A stretch of 64,000 nucleotides of DNA, from positions 1 through 64,000 of the forward strand of contig NZ_CP040244.1 of the NCBI RefSeq assembly GCF_005517195.1, given 5' to 3'. The position numbers and the translations under genes are program-made. Shown piece after piece: positions 49,490 through 58,051 of this stretch. Positions within the stretch are counted from its first letter, which is position 1; each line of letters begins with the position of its first letter. The notes beneath the pieces are model-generated. The model saw only the letters and a list, made by a program, of their open reading frames with translations. It had not been told where the DNA came from and searched no databases. Origin of the DNA: Streptomyces vilmorinianum (GTDB lineage Bacteria; Actinomycetota; Actinomycetes; Streptomycetales; Streptomycetaceae).

Positions 49490-49619
49490 CACGGCCTCAC
49501 CACCGACCGGCCGACCCGGGGGCACGCACCGTTCGCTCGTGCGTGCCCCCGAGGCATGACCCGTGGCATCCCTCCGTACGCGTCCCCCGTACGAGTTCCC
49601 CGCCCAAGGAGTACGCACC

Positions 49620-50657
49620 ATGGCCCGCACCGCCGCCACACCCACTTCCACCCTGCCCACCTCCGCTCCGCCCACCTCCACCCCGACCCTCCACCGCAGC
49701 GAGCACACCGTGACGGTGGCGGCGCCGGCCGAGGCGCTGTACGCCCTCGTCGCCGACGTGACGCGGTGGCCCGCCGTGTTCGAGCCGACCGTGCATGTGC
49801 GGCACCTGGCCCGGGAGGGGCGGACCGAACGGTTCGAGATCTGGGCCGAGGTGAACGGCGAGATCGCGCACTGGCGCTCGCGCCGCGTCCTCGACCCGCG
49901 ACGGCTGTACGTGTCCTTCCGCCAGGAGCACAGCCGCCCGCCCGTGACGTCGATGTCCGGCGGCTGGCTCTTCCGGCGGCTGGCCGACGGCCGCACCGAG
50001 ATCGTGCTGCGCCACCGGTTCACCGTCGCCGGCGACGACCCGGCGGCCGTGGCCCGGATCGAGGAGGCCCTCGACCGCAACAGCGCCCGCGAACTTGGCG
50101 CCCTCGCGGCGCTCGCCGAGACCGGGCATCCGGTGGACGACCTGGTCTTCTCGTTCACGGACACGATCCCGCTCACCGGCGCCGCCCGCGACGCCTACAC
50201 CTTCGTCGAGCGCGCCGAACGCTGGGCGGAGCTGCTGCCGCACGTCGCCCGCGTGACCCTGACCGAGCCCGAACCGGGCGTGCAGTGGCTGGAGATGGAC
50301 ACCGTGACGGCCGACGGCTCGGCCCACACCACGCGCTCGGCGCGGATCTGCCGGGCGCCGGAGTGGATCGCGTACAAGCAGCAGCGCACCCCCCGGCTGC
50401 TGTCCGGGCACAGCGGCGAGTGGACGTTCGCGCAGACCCCCGAGGGTCCGGTGGCGACCGCACGCCACACGGTCGCCGTCGACCCGACGGGCATCACCGA
50501 GGTCCTCGGCCCCGACGCCACCCTCGCCGACGCCCGCACCTACCTCCGCGAAGCCCTCGGCCGCAACAGCCTCGCCACCCTGCGCCACGCGGCCGGGGCA
50601 GTCGGGGCGGCCGACGCGGCCCAGGCAGCCGACGCGGCCCAGGCTGCTGAAGGCTGA
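49620..50657 (+). CDS. Didomain aromatase/cyclase (ActVII type)
   Basis: 345 residues with two START-like (SRPBCC) domains at about 25-165 and 185-320 (EHTVTVAAPAEALYALVADV and the FTDTIPLTGAARDAYTFVER half). It closes and aromatises the first ring. The didomain form is used in C9-reduced octaketides such as actinorhodin and granaticin. The ATG at 49620 has CAAGGAG upstream. The N-terminus is Thr/Pro-rich and the C-terminus has an Ala/Asp repeat (AADAAQAADAAQAA). Confidence 0.94.
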   Translation: MARTAATPTSTLPTSAPPTSTPTLHRSEHTVTVAAPAEALYALVADVTRWPAVFEPTVHVRHLAREGRTERFEIWAEVNGEIAHWRSRRVLDPRRLYVSFRQEHSRPPVTSMSGGWLFRRLADGRTEIVLRHRFTVAGDDPAAVARIEEALDRNSARELGALAALAETGHPVDDLVFSFTDTIPLTGAARDAYTFVERAERWAELLPHVARVTLTEPEPGVQWLEMDTVTADGSAHTTRSARICRAPEWIAYKQQRTPRLLSGHSGEWTFAQTPEGPVATARHTVAVDPTGITEVLGPDATLADARTYLREALGRNSLATLRHAAGAVGAADAAQAADAAQAAEG

Positions 50658-50673
50658 CCCGCGGCGCCCGGGG

Positions 50674-51459
50674 TCAGGGCGAGCAATAACCGGCGCCCTC
50701 GGCCAGTGCCACGCGGCGGGCCCGCAGCCGCACCCCCTGGCCGTACGCCCTCGTCGCGAGCAGCCCCAGGCCGAGCGCCAGCCGGTCAGGGACCACCTCG
50801 GAGCGCGGCCCCGGCGTGGAACGCTCCAGGTGACGGCCGTACCGGCGGGCGTCGAGCTCCAGGCCCGTGCGGTCCACGGCGAACACCTCCTCGCCCGCGA
50901 GCAGCCAGCGGGCCCGCCCCGCCGACGCGTCCACCTCGACCGCGCAGCGATGCCACGCCTCCGGGGTGCGGGGCGCCACCGGCACGGCGTACGCGAAGGA
51001 GCCGTGCGCCGCACCGGGGCGCGGCAGCCGCTCGTACAGCGCCCACACGAACCCGTTCGTCAGCGCGAAGTCGAACGCAAGGCCCGAGGCCATGTCCACG
51101 CAGATCAGCGCGGCCATGGCGCACGCCGGCCCGTCCCCGTCCGGGTGCCGGTCCGCGGCGAGGACCCGCGCCGACAGCTCCGCCTCCGCCCGGAACAGCC
51201 CCGGCCCACGCGCCTCGGGCTCCGCGAACGCGGCCCACCGCAGGTGCGCCGCCCCCTCCTGACCCGCAGGCTCCCTGCTGAACGCGGGCTGTTCCCCCTG
51301 CCCCGTGCCGTACCCGGACTCCACCCACAGCCCGTCGCCGTTGCCGGGCGTGGTCACCCGGGCGTCGCCCTGCGCGAGCCACGGCAGCGGCCGCAGCCGC
51401 CAGCGGGCCGCCCGCCCCGGCGCGGCCCAGTCCTCGTGGAAGTCGTCCTCGAACAGCAT
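50674..51459 (-). CDS. DUF6081-type (concanavalin-like) protein, copy 2
   Basis: 261 residues starting MLFEDDFHEDW. Similar along its length to copy 1 at 42.8-43.6 kb (matching HLRWAAFAE, DFALTNGFVWALYER, YGQGVRL). The beta-sandwich look suggests ligand or sugar binding, but no catalytic residues are evident. It lies alone on the minus strand between the aromatase and the SnoaL-like gene. Function unknown. Confidence 0.75.
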   Translation of the reverse strand: MLFEDDFHEDWAAPGRAARWRLRPLPWLAQGDARVTTPGNGDGLWVESGYGTGQGEQPAFSREPAGQEGAAHLRWAAFAEPEARGPGLFRAEAELSARVLAADRHPDGDGPACAMAALICVDMASGLAFDFALTNGFVWALYERLPRPGAAHGSFAYAVPVAPRTPEAWHRCAVEVDASAGRARWLLAGEEVFAVDRTGLELDARRYGRHLERSTPGPRSEVVPDRLALGLGLLATRAYGQGVRLRARRVALAEGAGYCSP

Positions 51460-51514
51460 GCCCAACTCCTGCGTCGGCTCGGTGGCGTGGTGGACCGAGG
51501 TTCCGCGGCCCGGC

Positions 51515-51557
51515 TCAAGCCGCAGTGGAGGCCCCTTCGAGCCCGCCCGGCGAGGGT
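51515..51557 (+). promoter_or_regulatory. SARP-type operator before the SnoaL-like/PPTase/cyclase operon
   Basis: TCAAGCC (51515), TGGAGGC (51526) and TCGAGCC (51537) are exactly 11 bp apart. A -10-like GAGGGT (51552-51557) begins 8 bp after the last heptamer, the spacing reported for ActII-ORF4/DnrI promoters. It is the cleanest SARP site in the window. Confidence 0.75.
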
Positions 51558-51592
51558 GGCGCCATCGACCGTCTCGCGCTCTGGAGGAACCG

Positions 51593-52021
51593 GTGACCGC
51601 CACCGCTGTCCGTACCGACGTCTACGCCCAGGTCCAGCACTTCTACGCCCACCAGATGCAGGCCCTCGACGGGGGCCGCTTCACCGACTACGCGGCCACC
51701 TTCACCGAGGACGGCACCTTCCAGCACTCCCCCGCCGCCGAGCCGGCGGTCGGCCGGGCCGGGATCGTCGCCGAACTGGTGGAGTTCCACAAGCGCTTCG
51801 ACGGCGACCCGGTCCAGCGCCGCCACTGGTTCAACCACATCGCCCTGGAGCCGCAGGCCGACGGCTCGCTGCGTTCCACCGTGTACGCCCTGGTCGTCAC
51901 CGTCCGGCCCGGCGGGAAGCCCGAGATCGCGCCCAGCTGCGTCGTCCACGACGTCCTGGAGGTCACCGACGAGGGTGTCCTGACCCGCTCGCGCCTGGTC
52001 ACCCACGACCAGCTGGCCTGA
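51593..52021 (+). CDS. SnoaL-like protein (ActVI-ORFA type)
   Basis: A 142-residue NTF2/SnoaL-like alpha+beta barrel: VQHFYAHQMQALDGGRFTDY, ATFTEDGTFQHSP and RRHWFNHIALEPQADGSLRS are typical. ActVI-ORFA of the actinorhodin cluster has this fold and helps pyran-ring chemistry; the same is inferred here. The GTG start follows GGAGGA. It heads the operon with the phosphopantetheinyl transferase and cyclase. Confidence 0.85.
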   Translation: MTATAVRTDVYAQVQHFYAHQMQALDGGRFTDYAATFTEDGTFQHSPAAEPAVGRAGIVAELVEFHKRFDGDPVQRRHWFNHIALEPQADGSLRSTVYALVVTVRPGGKPEIAPSCVVHDVLEVTDEGVLTRSRLVTHDQLA

Positions 52022-52033
52022 CCGCCCGCCGCC

Positions 52034-52729
52034 GTGCGGACACCGCCGAGTACGGCCCCCGGGCGGCCGTTGCTGGTGTACGGCACCGTCGAGGACTGGG
52101 CGCGGGCCGCCGAGTCCCGCGGGGGCCCGCCGCACCCCGGTGACGCCGCCCGCCTGCGCGCCCTGCGCGACGACCGGCTGCGCCGCCGCTTCCTGGCCTC
52201 CCGGCTGCTACTGCGCACCACCCTCGGCGCGCTCGCGGGCCGCGACCCGGACCGGATCCCGCTCGCCCGCACCGGGCTGGGCCGCCCGTACGCCCCCGGC
52301 CTGCCCGACCTGGACTTCAGCCTCAGCCACACCGGCTCCCTGCTGGCCGTCGCGGTCGTCCGCGGCGGCCGTGTCGGCGTGGACGCGGAACGCCCCGGCC
52401 GCCCCATGTCCGTACTGGAGCACCGGATGTGCACGCCCCACGAACGCGCCGGGCTCGACGCGCGCGGGCTGCGCGGCACCGCGCGCGACGCGGAGCTGCT
52501 GCGCCTGTGGACGCTCAAGGAGGCGTACGCAAAGGCCCTGGGCACCGGGCTGCGCCACCCGCCCCGCACCTTCGGCCTCGACCCCGCGGACCCGGCCGGA
52601 CGGCCCTCCCTGCCCGGCGCCCTGAGCACCGGCGCCCTGAGCACCGGCGCCCTGAGCACCGCCACGCACACGCTGCCCGAGGGGACGGTGGTCAGCGTGG
52701 TCGCGTTCGAGCAGGGCTCCAGCCGCTGA
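52034..52729 (+). CDS. 4'-phosphopantetheinyl transferase (Sfp type)
   Basis: 231 residues with the Sfp motifs GVDAERPGR and LWTLKEAYAKALG (Mg and CoA binding). Predicted to convert apo-ACP to holo-ACP. A perfect 15-bp repeat encodes GALST three times near the C-terminus (about 52616-52660). The GTG start is 12 bp after the SnoaL-like gene. A dedicated transferase inside a type II cluster is useful but not universal. Confidence 0.93.
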   Translation: MRTPPSTAPGRPLLVYGTVEDWARAAESRGGPPHPGDAARLRALRDDRLRRRFLASRLLLRTTLGALAGRDPDRIPLARTGLGRPYAPGLPDLDFSLSHTGSLLAVAVVRGGRVGVDAERPGRPMSVLEHRMCTPHERAGLDARGLRGTARDAELLRLWTLKEAYAKALGTGLRHPPRTFGLDPADPAGRPSLPGALSTGALSTGALSTATHTLPEGTVVSVVAFEQGSSR

Positions 52730-52772
52730 GCCGACGATGGGTCAGATCCATGATGTCGAGGAGGAGCCCCAC

Positions 52773-53750
52773 ATGACCGGAGTCACCGCCGGAGTCACCG
52801 CCGATGCTCGAACCGGCGACCGAACAGGCGCTCGAACCGGCACCCGCAGCACCGTCCCGCCCGAGCTGACGGAGGTCGCCGACGGCGTGTTCTCCTACGT
52901 CCAGCCGGACGGGGGCTGGTGCCTGAACAACGCCGGTCTCGTCGTGTCGGGCGACCGCGCCGCGCTCGTGGACACCGCGGCCACCGAGGCGCGCGCCCGG
53001 GCACTGCGCGAGGCGGTGCTCTCGGTCGCCCCGGCCGCCCCCCAGGTCCTGGTCAACACCCACTTCCACGGCGACCACACCTTCGGCAACTTCGTCTTCC
53101 CGGAGTCCCTGGTCGTCGGTCACGAACGGGCCCGTACGGAGATGACCGAAGCGGGCCTGCACCTGACGGGCCTGTGGCCGGACGTCGAGTGGGGCGACCT
53201 CGAACTCGTCCCGCCCGCACTGACCTTCCGCGACCGGCTCACCCTCCACATCGGCGAGAAGACCGCCGAGCTGCTGCACCTGGGCCCGGCGCACACGAGC
53301 AACGACACGGTGCTCTGGCTGCCGGCCGCGCGGGTGCTGTTCACCGGCGACCTGGTGATGAACGGGGTGACGCCGTTCTGCCCCATGGGCTCGGTCGCCG
53401 GCTCCCTCGAAGCCCTGGACACGATGCGCGCCCTCGCCCCGGAGGTGGTCGTCACCGGCCACGGCCCGGTCGCGGGCCCCGGGGTGTTCGACGAGACCGA
53501 GGGCTATCTGCGCCTGCTGCAGGACCTCGCCCAGCAGGGTCTCGCCGAGGGGCTCGACCCGGTCGAGCTGGCCCGCCGTACCGACCTGGGCGGGTACGCG
53601 CGCTGGCTCGACGCCGAGCGGCTCGTCCCCAACCTCTTCCGGGCGTACGCCGAGGAACAGGGCGAGCCCCGCGGTTCCCGTGTGGACATGAGCGACCTCT
53701 TCGCCCGCATGGTCGAGTACCACGGAGGCCTGCCCGCCTGCCACGCCTGA
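52773..53750 (+). CDS. Metallo-beta-lactamase-fold second-ring cyclase (ActIV-like)
   Basis: 325 residues. Zinc motif HFHGDH at 97-102 (HxHxDH) is complete, with later conserved HLGPAHTSND, FTGDLVM and TGHGP. ActIV, the second-ring cyclase/thioesterase of actinorhodin, has this fold; context points to the same job. The ATG at 52773 is preferred because of AGGAGGAG just before it. An ATG 36 bases earlier is in frame but has no ribosome binding site. The N-terminal 30 residues are a Thr/Arg/Gly repeat. Confidence 0.88.
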   Translation: MTGVTAGVTADARTGDRTGARTGTRSTVPPELTEVADGVFSYVQPDGGWCLNNAGLVVSGDRAALVDTAATEARARALREAVLSVAPAAPQVLVNTHFHGDHTFGNFVFPESLVVGHERARTEMTEAGLHLTGLWPDVEWGDLELVPPALTFRDRLTLHIGEKTAELLHLGPAHTSNDTVLWLPAARVLFTGDLVMNGVTPFCPMGSVAGSLEALDTMRALAPEVVVTGHGPVAGPGVFDETEGYLRLLQDLAQQGLAEGLDPVELARRTDLGGYARWLDAERLVPNLFRAYAEEQGEPRGSRVDMSDLFARMVEYHGGLPACHA

Positions 53751-53809
53751 GCGCCCGTCAGACCGCCCTCCACCCGCCTCGCCCGGGCGAAGAAGCCGCC
53801 GCCGCCCGT

Positions 53810-54340
53810 TCACGCGCCCGCGGCGATCTGCGCCGGCGCGGCGTCCCACGCGGAGTCCCACGCGGCGAAGGCCCCCCGCCGGTACAGCAGCGGGCGGGCC
53901 TCCTCGCGTATCAGCACCCGCTCCATGCGTCCGATCAGCAGCCGGTGGTCACCGGCGGCCACGCTCCGCTCCAGCGTGCACTCCGCGTGCCCCAGCACCC
54001 CGTCGAGCAGGACCGGGCACGCGGGCACGGACTCGGCGCGCCGCCACGCCACCCCGTCGAACTTGCGGTCCGAGCGTCCCGCGAAGGTACGCGCGAGCTC
54101 CTCGCCGCCTTCGGCGGCCAGCAGATGCAGCGTGAAGACCTCCGAGCCGAGCACCGCGGGCAGCGTGCGGGACCCCTCGTCCACACAGACCAGCAGCAGG
54201 GCCGGGTCCAGGGACACCGCGCTGAACGCGGTGCAGGTGAACCCGAGCGGTCTGCCGTCGGGGCCGGCCGTGGTCACCACCGCGACGGCCGCCGGTACGG
54301 ATCCGAAGAAGTCGCGGAATGCCTCGGGCCCCAAAGCCAT
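53810..54340 (-). CDS. Flavin reductase (ActVB-like)
   Basis: A 176-residue flavin reductase-like split-barrel protein: FFGSVPAAVAVVTTAGPDGR, GFTCTAFSAVSLDPALLLVC and SRTLPAVL are typical. It supplies reduced FMN to the ActVA-ORF5-like oxygenase at 34.8-36.0 kb. ActVB is also about 177 residues. The ATG at 54340 has GAGAGG upstream; an ATG nine codons earlier (MCETTAVRG) is possible. Confidence 0.92.
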   Translation of the reverse strand: MALGPEAFRDFFGSVPAAVAVVTTAGPDGRPLGFTCTAFSAVSLDPALLLVCVDEGSRTLPAVLGSEVFTLHLLAAEGGEELARTFAGRSDRKFDGVAWRRAESVPACPVLLDGVLGHAECTLERSVAAGDHRLLIGRMERVLIREEARPLLYRRGAFAAWDSAWDAAPAQIAAGA

Positions 54341-54391
54341 GCCTCTCACCGCCGTCGTCTCGCACATGCGCAGCGCCGGGCGGACCCCCGG

Positions 54392-54442
54392 CCTGGACAG
54401 CGTCGCCGCGGCGTCTGGAGGTCCCCTGGACTCCCACTGGAG
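54392..54442 (+). promoter_or_regulatory. 11-bp-spaced CTGGA repeats between flavin reductase and MFS genes
   Basis: CCTGGAC (54392), TCTGGAG (54414), CCTGGAC (54425) and ACTGGAG (54436) lie 22, 11 and 11 bp apart in one orientation. This may be another SARP-type site or may serve the downstream transporter. No clear -10 follows. Confidence 0.45.
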
Positions 54443-54571
54443 CCCTCCCCGTCCCCTCCCCGTCCCCTCCCCGTCCCTCCCCACCACCACCCGCCCGCCG
54501 CCAAGTGGCCCACATTTCCCGGCACTTAATGGACCTGTCAGCCTGGGCCACAGCCCCCTACCGTCAGAGAC

Positions 54572-55828
54572 ATGGCGCACACCTCCTCCCCGGCCCCGCA
54601 GGCCTCCCGGGCCCCCCGAGCTCTCCTCCTCGCCCAGCTGAGCAACTCGATCGGCGACGGCGCCTTCTACGTCACCTCGGCCCTCTACTTCAGCCAGATC
54701 GTCGGCCTGTCCGCCGCACAGATCGGGATCGGGCTCACGCTCGCCTGGGCCGTCGGCTCGGTCGCCGGCGTCTGGCTCGGACACCTCGCCGACCGGCGCG
54801 GCCCGCGCGGGACCGCCGTCCTGCTCGCCCTCGCCACCGCGGCCGCCGTCGGCTCGTTCCTCTTCATCCGCTCCTTCGTGCCGTTCCTGATCGCGGCCGC
54901 GGTGTACGCCACCGCCCAGAGCGGTCTCGCCGCCGCCCGCCAGGCCCTGCTCGCCGGACTGGTCGAGCCCTCGGCCCGTACGGAGGTACTGGCCAGGCTG
55001 CAGTCCACCCTCAACGCCGGCCTCGCCGTCGGCGCCGGAATCGGCGGACTCGCCCTGCACGCCGGCACCCGCACGGCCTACCTGTCCGTCTTCGCGCTCG
55101 ACGCCATGGGCTTCCTGCTCTGCGCCCTGGTGCTGCGCGGCCTGCCGGTCGTGGCCGGCGCCCCGGCGGCGGCCGGGGGCGAACCCCGCCTGGCCGTGCT
55201 CCGCGACCGCCCGTACGCGCTGCTCACCTTCCTCAACGCGCTGATGCTCCTTCGGCTGCCGCTGCTCAGCCTCGCCCTGCCGCTGTGGATCGTGCAGCGG
55301 ACCTCCGCCCCTGGCTGGGTCGTCTCGGCGCTCTTCGTCCTCAACACGGGTGTCGTGATGCTCTTCCAGGTGCGTACGGCCAAGGCGGTGACCGGGCTGC
55401 CCGAGGCCACGCGCGCGGTGGGCCGGGCCGGGGCCGTCATGCTCGCCTCCTGCGCCGTGTTCGCGGTGACGGCCGCCGGCTTCGGGCCGTGGGCGACCGT
55501 CGCGGTCCTCGCCCTCGGGGCGGTGCTCCAGGTGATCGCGGAGATGCGCCACTCCGCCGGCTCCTGGCAGATCGGCTTCTCCCTCGCGCCGGCCGGCCGG
55601 ATCGGGCAGTACCAGGGCTTCTACGGCACCGGTGTCCCTGTCGCCAGGACCCTCGGCCCGCTCCTGGTCACGGCGCTCCTGGTGACCTGGGGCGTGCCCG
55701 GCTGGCTGCTCCTCGGTGCGATCTTCCTGGTCACGGGGCTGCTGACGAAGCCCGCGGTCCGCTGGGCCGAGCGGTCCCGCGCCCAGGCGCCCACCCCTGC
55801 CACGGCAGAGCTCGTCGGCGCCCACTGA
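54572..55828 (+). CDS. MFS transporter (12-TM)
   Basis: 418 residues with about 12 membrane segments and motif A GHLADRRGPRG after TM2. QLSNSIGDGAFYVTSALYFS opens the protein. It is a different MFS family from the 14-TM exporter at 28.6 kb. It could be a second exporter of the product or a core gene flanking the island; it marks the approximate right border. The start follows a roughly 230-bp control region. Confidence 0.88.
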   Translation: MAHTSSPAPQASRAPRALLLAQLSNSIGDGAFYVTSALYFSQIVGLSAAQIGIGLTLAWAVGSVAGVWLGHLADRRGPRGTAVLLALATAAAVGSFLFIRSFVPFLIAAAVYATAQSGLAAARQALLAGLVEPSARTEVLARLQSTLNAGLAVGAGIGGLALHAGTRTAYLSVFALDAMGFLLCALVLRGLPVVAGAPAAAGGEPRLAVLRDRPYALLTFLNALMLLRLPLLSLALPLWIVQRTSAPGWVVSALFVLNTGVVMLFQVRTAKAVTGLPEATRAVGRAGAVMLASCAVFAVTAAGFGPWATVAVLALGAVLQVIAEMRHSAGSWQIGFSLAPAGRIGQYQGFYGTGVPVARTLGPLLVTALLVTWGVPGWLLLGAIFLVTGLLTKPAVRWAERSRAQAPTPATAELVGAH

Positions 55829-56003
55829 GCCGGCCAGTGAGCCGTACGAGTGGTGTTCATCGGAAGAACTGCGCGGTGGCGGCGTCGCTCCATGGAATCC
55901 CGGCGCCCGTCCACATCATGAGGAAGGTACGAAAAGCGCGCAATTCGAAATGAACCATCCGAGAACGTCACTCAAGCGAAAGCGACAACGAAAGCGAGGG
56001 GCC

Positions 56004-56375
56004 ATGGCCACCGCCAAGGTCAAGCAGTTCTGGACCGCCTTCATCTCCGTACTCTTCGCCCTGCTCGCCTCCGTCGGCCTGGCGAGCACCGCCGCCGCCG
56101 CGCAGGCTCCCTCCGTCCAGCAGCCGGAGGAGCCGGCCTCGTCCGCCGCCACCACCGGCGCGCGCACCCTCGCCGCCGTACCGGCGCAGCGACCGGCGCA
56201 TCAGTGGCCCGCGGCCCGCGACCGTTCTCTGCCGCCCACCATCAAGCAGCGCATCCGTGCCGAGGCGCACAACTCCTCGCCCTCCGTACGCCACCTGCCC
56301 GCCGGCTCCCCGGTCGAGACCGCTCTCGCGGACCAGACGGAGTTGTCGGGCCGTGCGCTCGCCGCGGCCGCGTAG
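56004..56375 (+). CDS. Small secreted or membrane protein (DUF6344-like)
   Basis: 123 residues starting MATAKVKQFWTAFISVLF, with one hydrophobic segment and an AAAA-type signal cleavage region (STAAAAQA). The rest is Ala/Pro/Arg-rich, without motifs. Small proteins beginning this way are widespread in Streptomyces; the DUF6344 name is from memory and should be treated as tentative. AGGGGCC lies before the ATG; an ATG 18 codons earlier is also in frame. Confidence 0.65.
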   Translation: MATAKVKQFWTAFISVLFALLASVGLASTAAAAQAPSVQQPEEPASSAATTGARTLAAVPAQRPAHQWPAARDRSLPPTIKQRIRAEAHNSSPSVRHLPAGSPVETALADQTELSGRALAAAA

Positions 56376-56420
56376 GGCGCAGGGAGTCGATGCGCTCCCC
56401 GCGCCCCAGGAAACCCGCGG

Positions 56421-57182
56421 TCAGCGACGCTCGTCGCCCTCCGCATCGGCCCCAGCCTCCCCAGCCTCGGCCTCAGCCTCCTTGGCTTCCTTGGCCTCCT
56501 TGGCCTCCACCTCAGGATCGAGAGCCCCCGTCGGCGGCGACGTCAGGGACGACGGTTCCGACTCCTCGTCGACCTCGGTAGGAGCGGGCGGTTCGACCAG
56601 CCAGTCCGGGTTGGCCTGCTTGTCCCACCACTTCCACGCGAAGAAGGCGGCGCCGACCAGAAGACCAAGGCCCGCGAGTCCCTTGGCGAGGCGTCCGGCC
56701 CTGGCCCGACGCTCGTGTTTCCTCACGATCTTCCTGATCTCCTTCGGTGTCACCTGCCCGCGCAGCGCGGCCCAGGCGGCCACCGAACGCGCTCCGGCCT
56801 CGTCGAGAACGGGACCGGTCGCGGCGACCGCGTTCTCCACGCGAGGAACGGTGTAGTCGGCCGCCTGACGGGCGGCCTTACGGGTGACGACCGCGGCGCG
56901 ATGCGCGGCCTCGTCGACCCGCGGCGGTACATGCGGTGCGACATAGCAGTCGTACTGCACACGAGCTTGCTTACGGGCCCGCTTGGCGGCCTTCGAGACT
57001 TTCGGCGCGAGCCGGACGCGTGCCTCGTGCGCATAGTGCGCGGCCTGGTCCTTGGCCGTACCGGCGTACTGCACGGCCTGGTCCTTGGCCGTGCCGGCAT
57101 AGGGCGCCACCACTTCCGCGGCGTGCAGCACGCTGTCCTTGGCCGAATCGGTCGCGGCGCGCACGCTGTCCATCCGGGTCAC
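56421..57182 (-). CDS. DUF5324 family protein
   Basis: 253 residues. The N-terminal two-thirds is an Ala-rich helical region with the repeat YAGTAKDQA and many basic residues. One membrane segment lies at about 185-200 (GLGLLVGAAFFAWKWW). The tail is acidic, with a KEAKEAKEAEAEA repeat. The layout resembles late-embryogenesis-like or membrane-associated helical proteins. The GTG start has AGGAGG upstream. It is divergent from ppiA, its usual Streptomyces neighbour. Function unknown. Confidence 0.82.
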   Translation of the reverse strand: MTRMDSVRAATDSAKDSVLHAAEVVAPYAGTAKDQAVQYAGTAKDQAAHYAHEARVRLAPKVSKAAKRARKQARVQYDCYVAPHVPPRVDEAAHRAAVVTRKAARQAADYTVPRVENAVAATGPVLDEAGARSVAAWAALRGQVTPKEIRKIVRKHERRARAGRLAKGLAGLGLLVGAAFFAWKWWDKQANPDWLVEPPAPTEVDEESEPSSLTSPPTGALDPEVEAKEAKEAKEAEAEAGEAGADAEGDERR

Positions 57183-57350
57183 GGGATCCTCCTACTCGGT
57201 GGCGGTGTCGGTTTTTCGCCTTTCCACCCTTTTCGAAATCATGCCTGTCCGATCGTGGTCCGGCATGCGGGGCGGGCATACGGGGCATGGCCCTGTCTCT
57301 TCCGTGCGAGGATGCGATGCGCGTCAGTGGAGACTTACGGAAGGCGGACC

Positions 57351-57878
57351 GTGGCCGAGCAGCTCTACGCCACTCTCAGGACCAACCGGGGCGACATCGA
57401 GATCCGGCTCCTGCCGAACCACGCCCCGAAGACGGTCAGAAACTTCACCGAACTCGCCCAGGGCGAGCGTGAGTGGACGCATCCGGCCACCGGCAAGGTC
57501 GCCGCGGACCGGCTGTACGACGGCACCGTCTTCCACCGGGTCATCGAGGGCTTCATGATCCAGGGCGGGGACCCGCTGGGGAACGGCACCGGCGGTCCGG
57601 GCTACGAGTTCGCCGACGAGTTCCACCCGGAGCTCTTCTTCGACCGCCCCTACCTGCTCGCCATGGCCAACGCCGGTCCGGGCACGAACGGCTCGCAGTT
57701 CTTCATCACGGTCGGGGCCACGACCTGGCTGAACCGCAAGCACACGATCTTCGGCGAGGTCGTCGGCGCGGAGAGCAAGAAGGTCGTCGACGCGATCGCC
57801 GCGACGCCGGTCAACGCGAACACCAAGCGCCCCCTCGACGACGTGGTCCTCGAGTCCGTGGTGATCGAGACCCGCTGA
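57351..57878 (+). CDS. ppiA: Peptidyl-prolyl cis-trans isomerase (cyclophilin)
   Basis: A 175-residue cytoplasmic cyclophilin. It contains FHRVIEGFMIQGGDP, ANAGPGTNGSQFFIT and the Trp/His motif LNRKHTIFGEV. It catalyses Xaa-Pro isomerisation during folding. The GTG start at 57351 has GGAAGG upstream. The following gap has an 8-bp repeat. Confidence 0.95.
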   Translation: MAEQLYATLRTNRGDIEIRLLPNHAPKTVRNFTELAQGEREWTHPATGKVAADRLYDGTVFHRVIEGFMIQGGDPLGNGTGGPGYEFADEFHPELFFDRPYLLAMANAGPGTNGSQFFITVGATTWLNRKHTIFGEVVGAESKKVVDAIAATPVNANTKRPLDDVVLESVVIETR

Positions 57879-57940
57879 CCCGCTGACCCGCGGACCCGCG
57901 GACCGGCGGACCGGCGGACCGGCGGACCGGCCGCCCCGCT
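57876..57940. repeat. Short tandem repeat after ppiA
   Basis: CCGCTGACC-like units pass into GGCGGACC repeated about four times (period 8) just after the ppiA stop. The gap to the rhomboid gene is about 170 bp. No gene is seen in it. Confidence 0.7.
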
Positions 57941-58051
57941 GACCCGCTTGGCCGTCGGCCGGTCCCGCCAGGGAACCTTTCCGCCCCGCCCGTCCGTATC
58001 AGGAGGGCGGGGTGCTGCCTCGCCGCCCCCATCTCCTCGGGAGGGACCTCC

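Noticed and set aside
18356..55900. Integrative element or prophage ends around the cluster
   Set aside because: No integrase, transposase, conjugation or phage genes are seen, and no repeat of the tRNA-Ala 3' end was noticed by eye.
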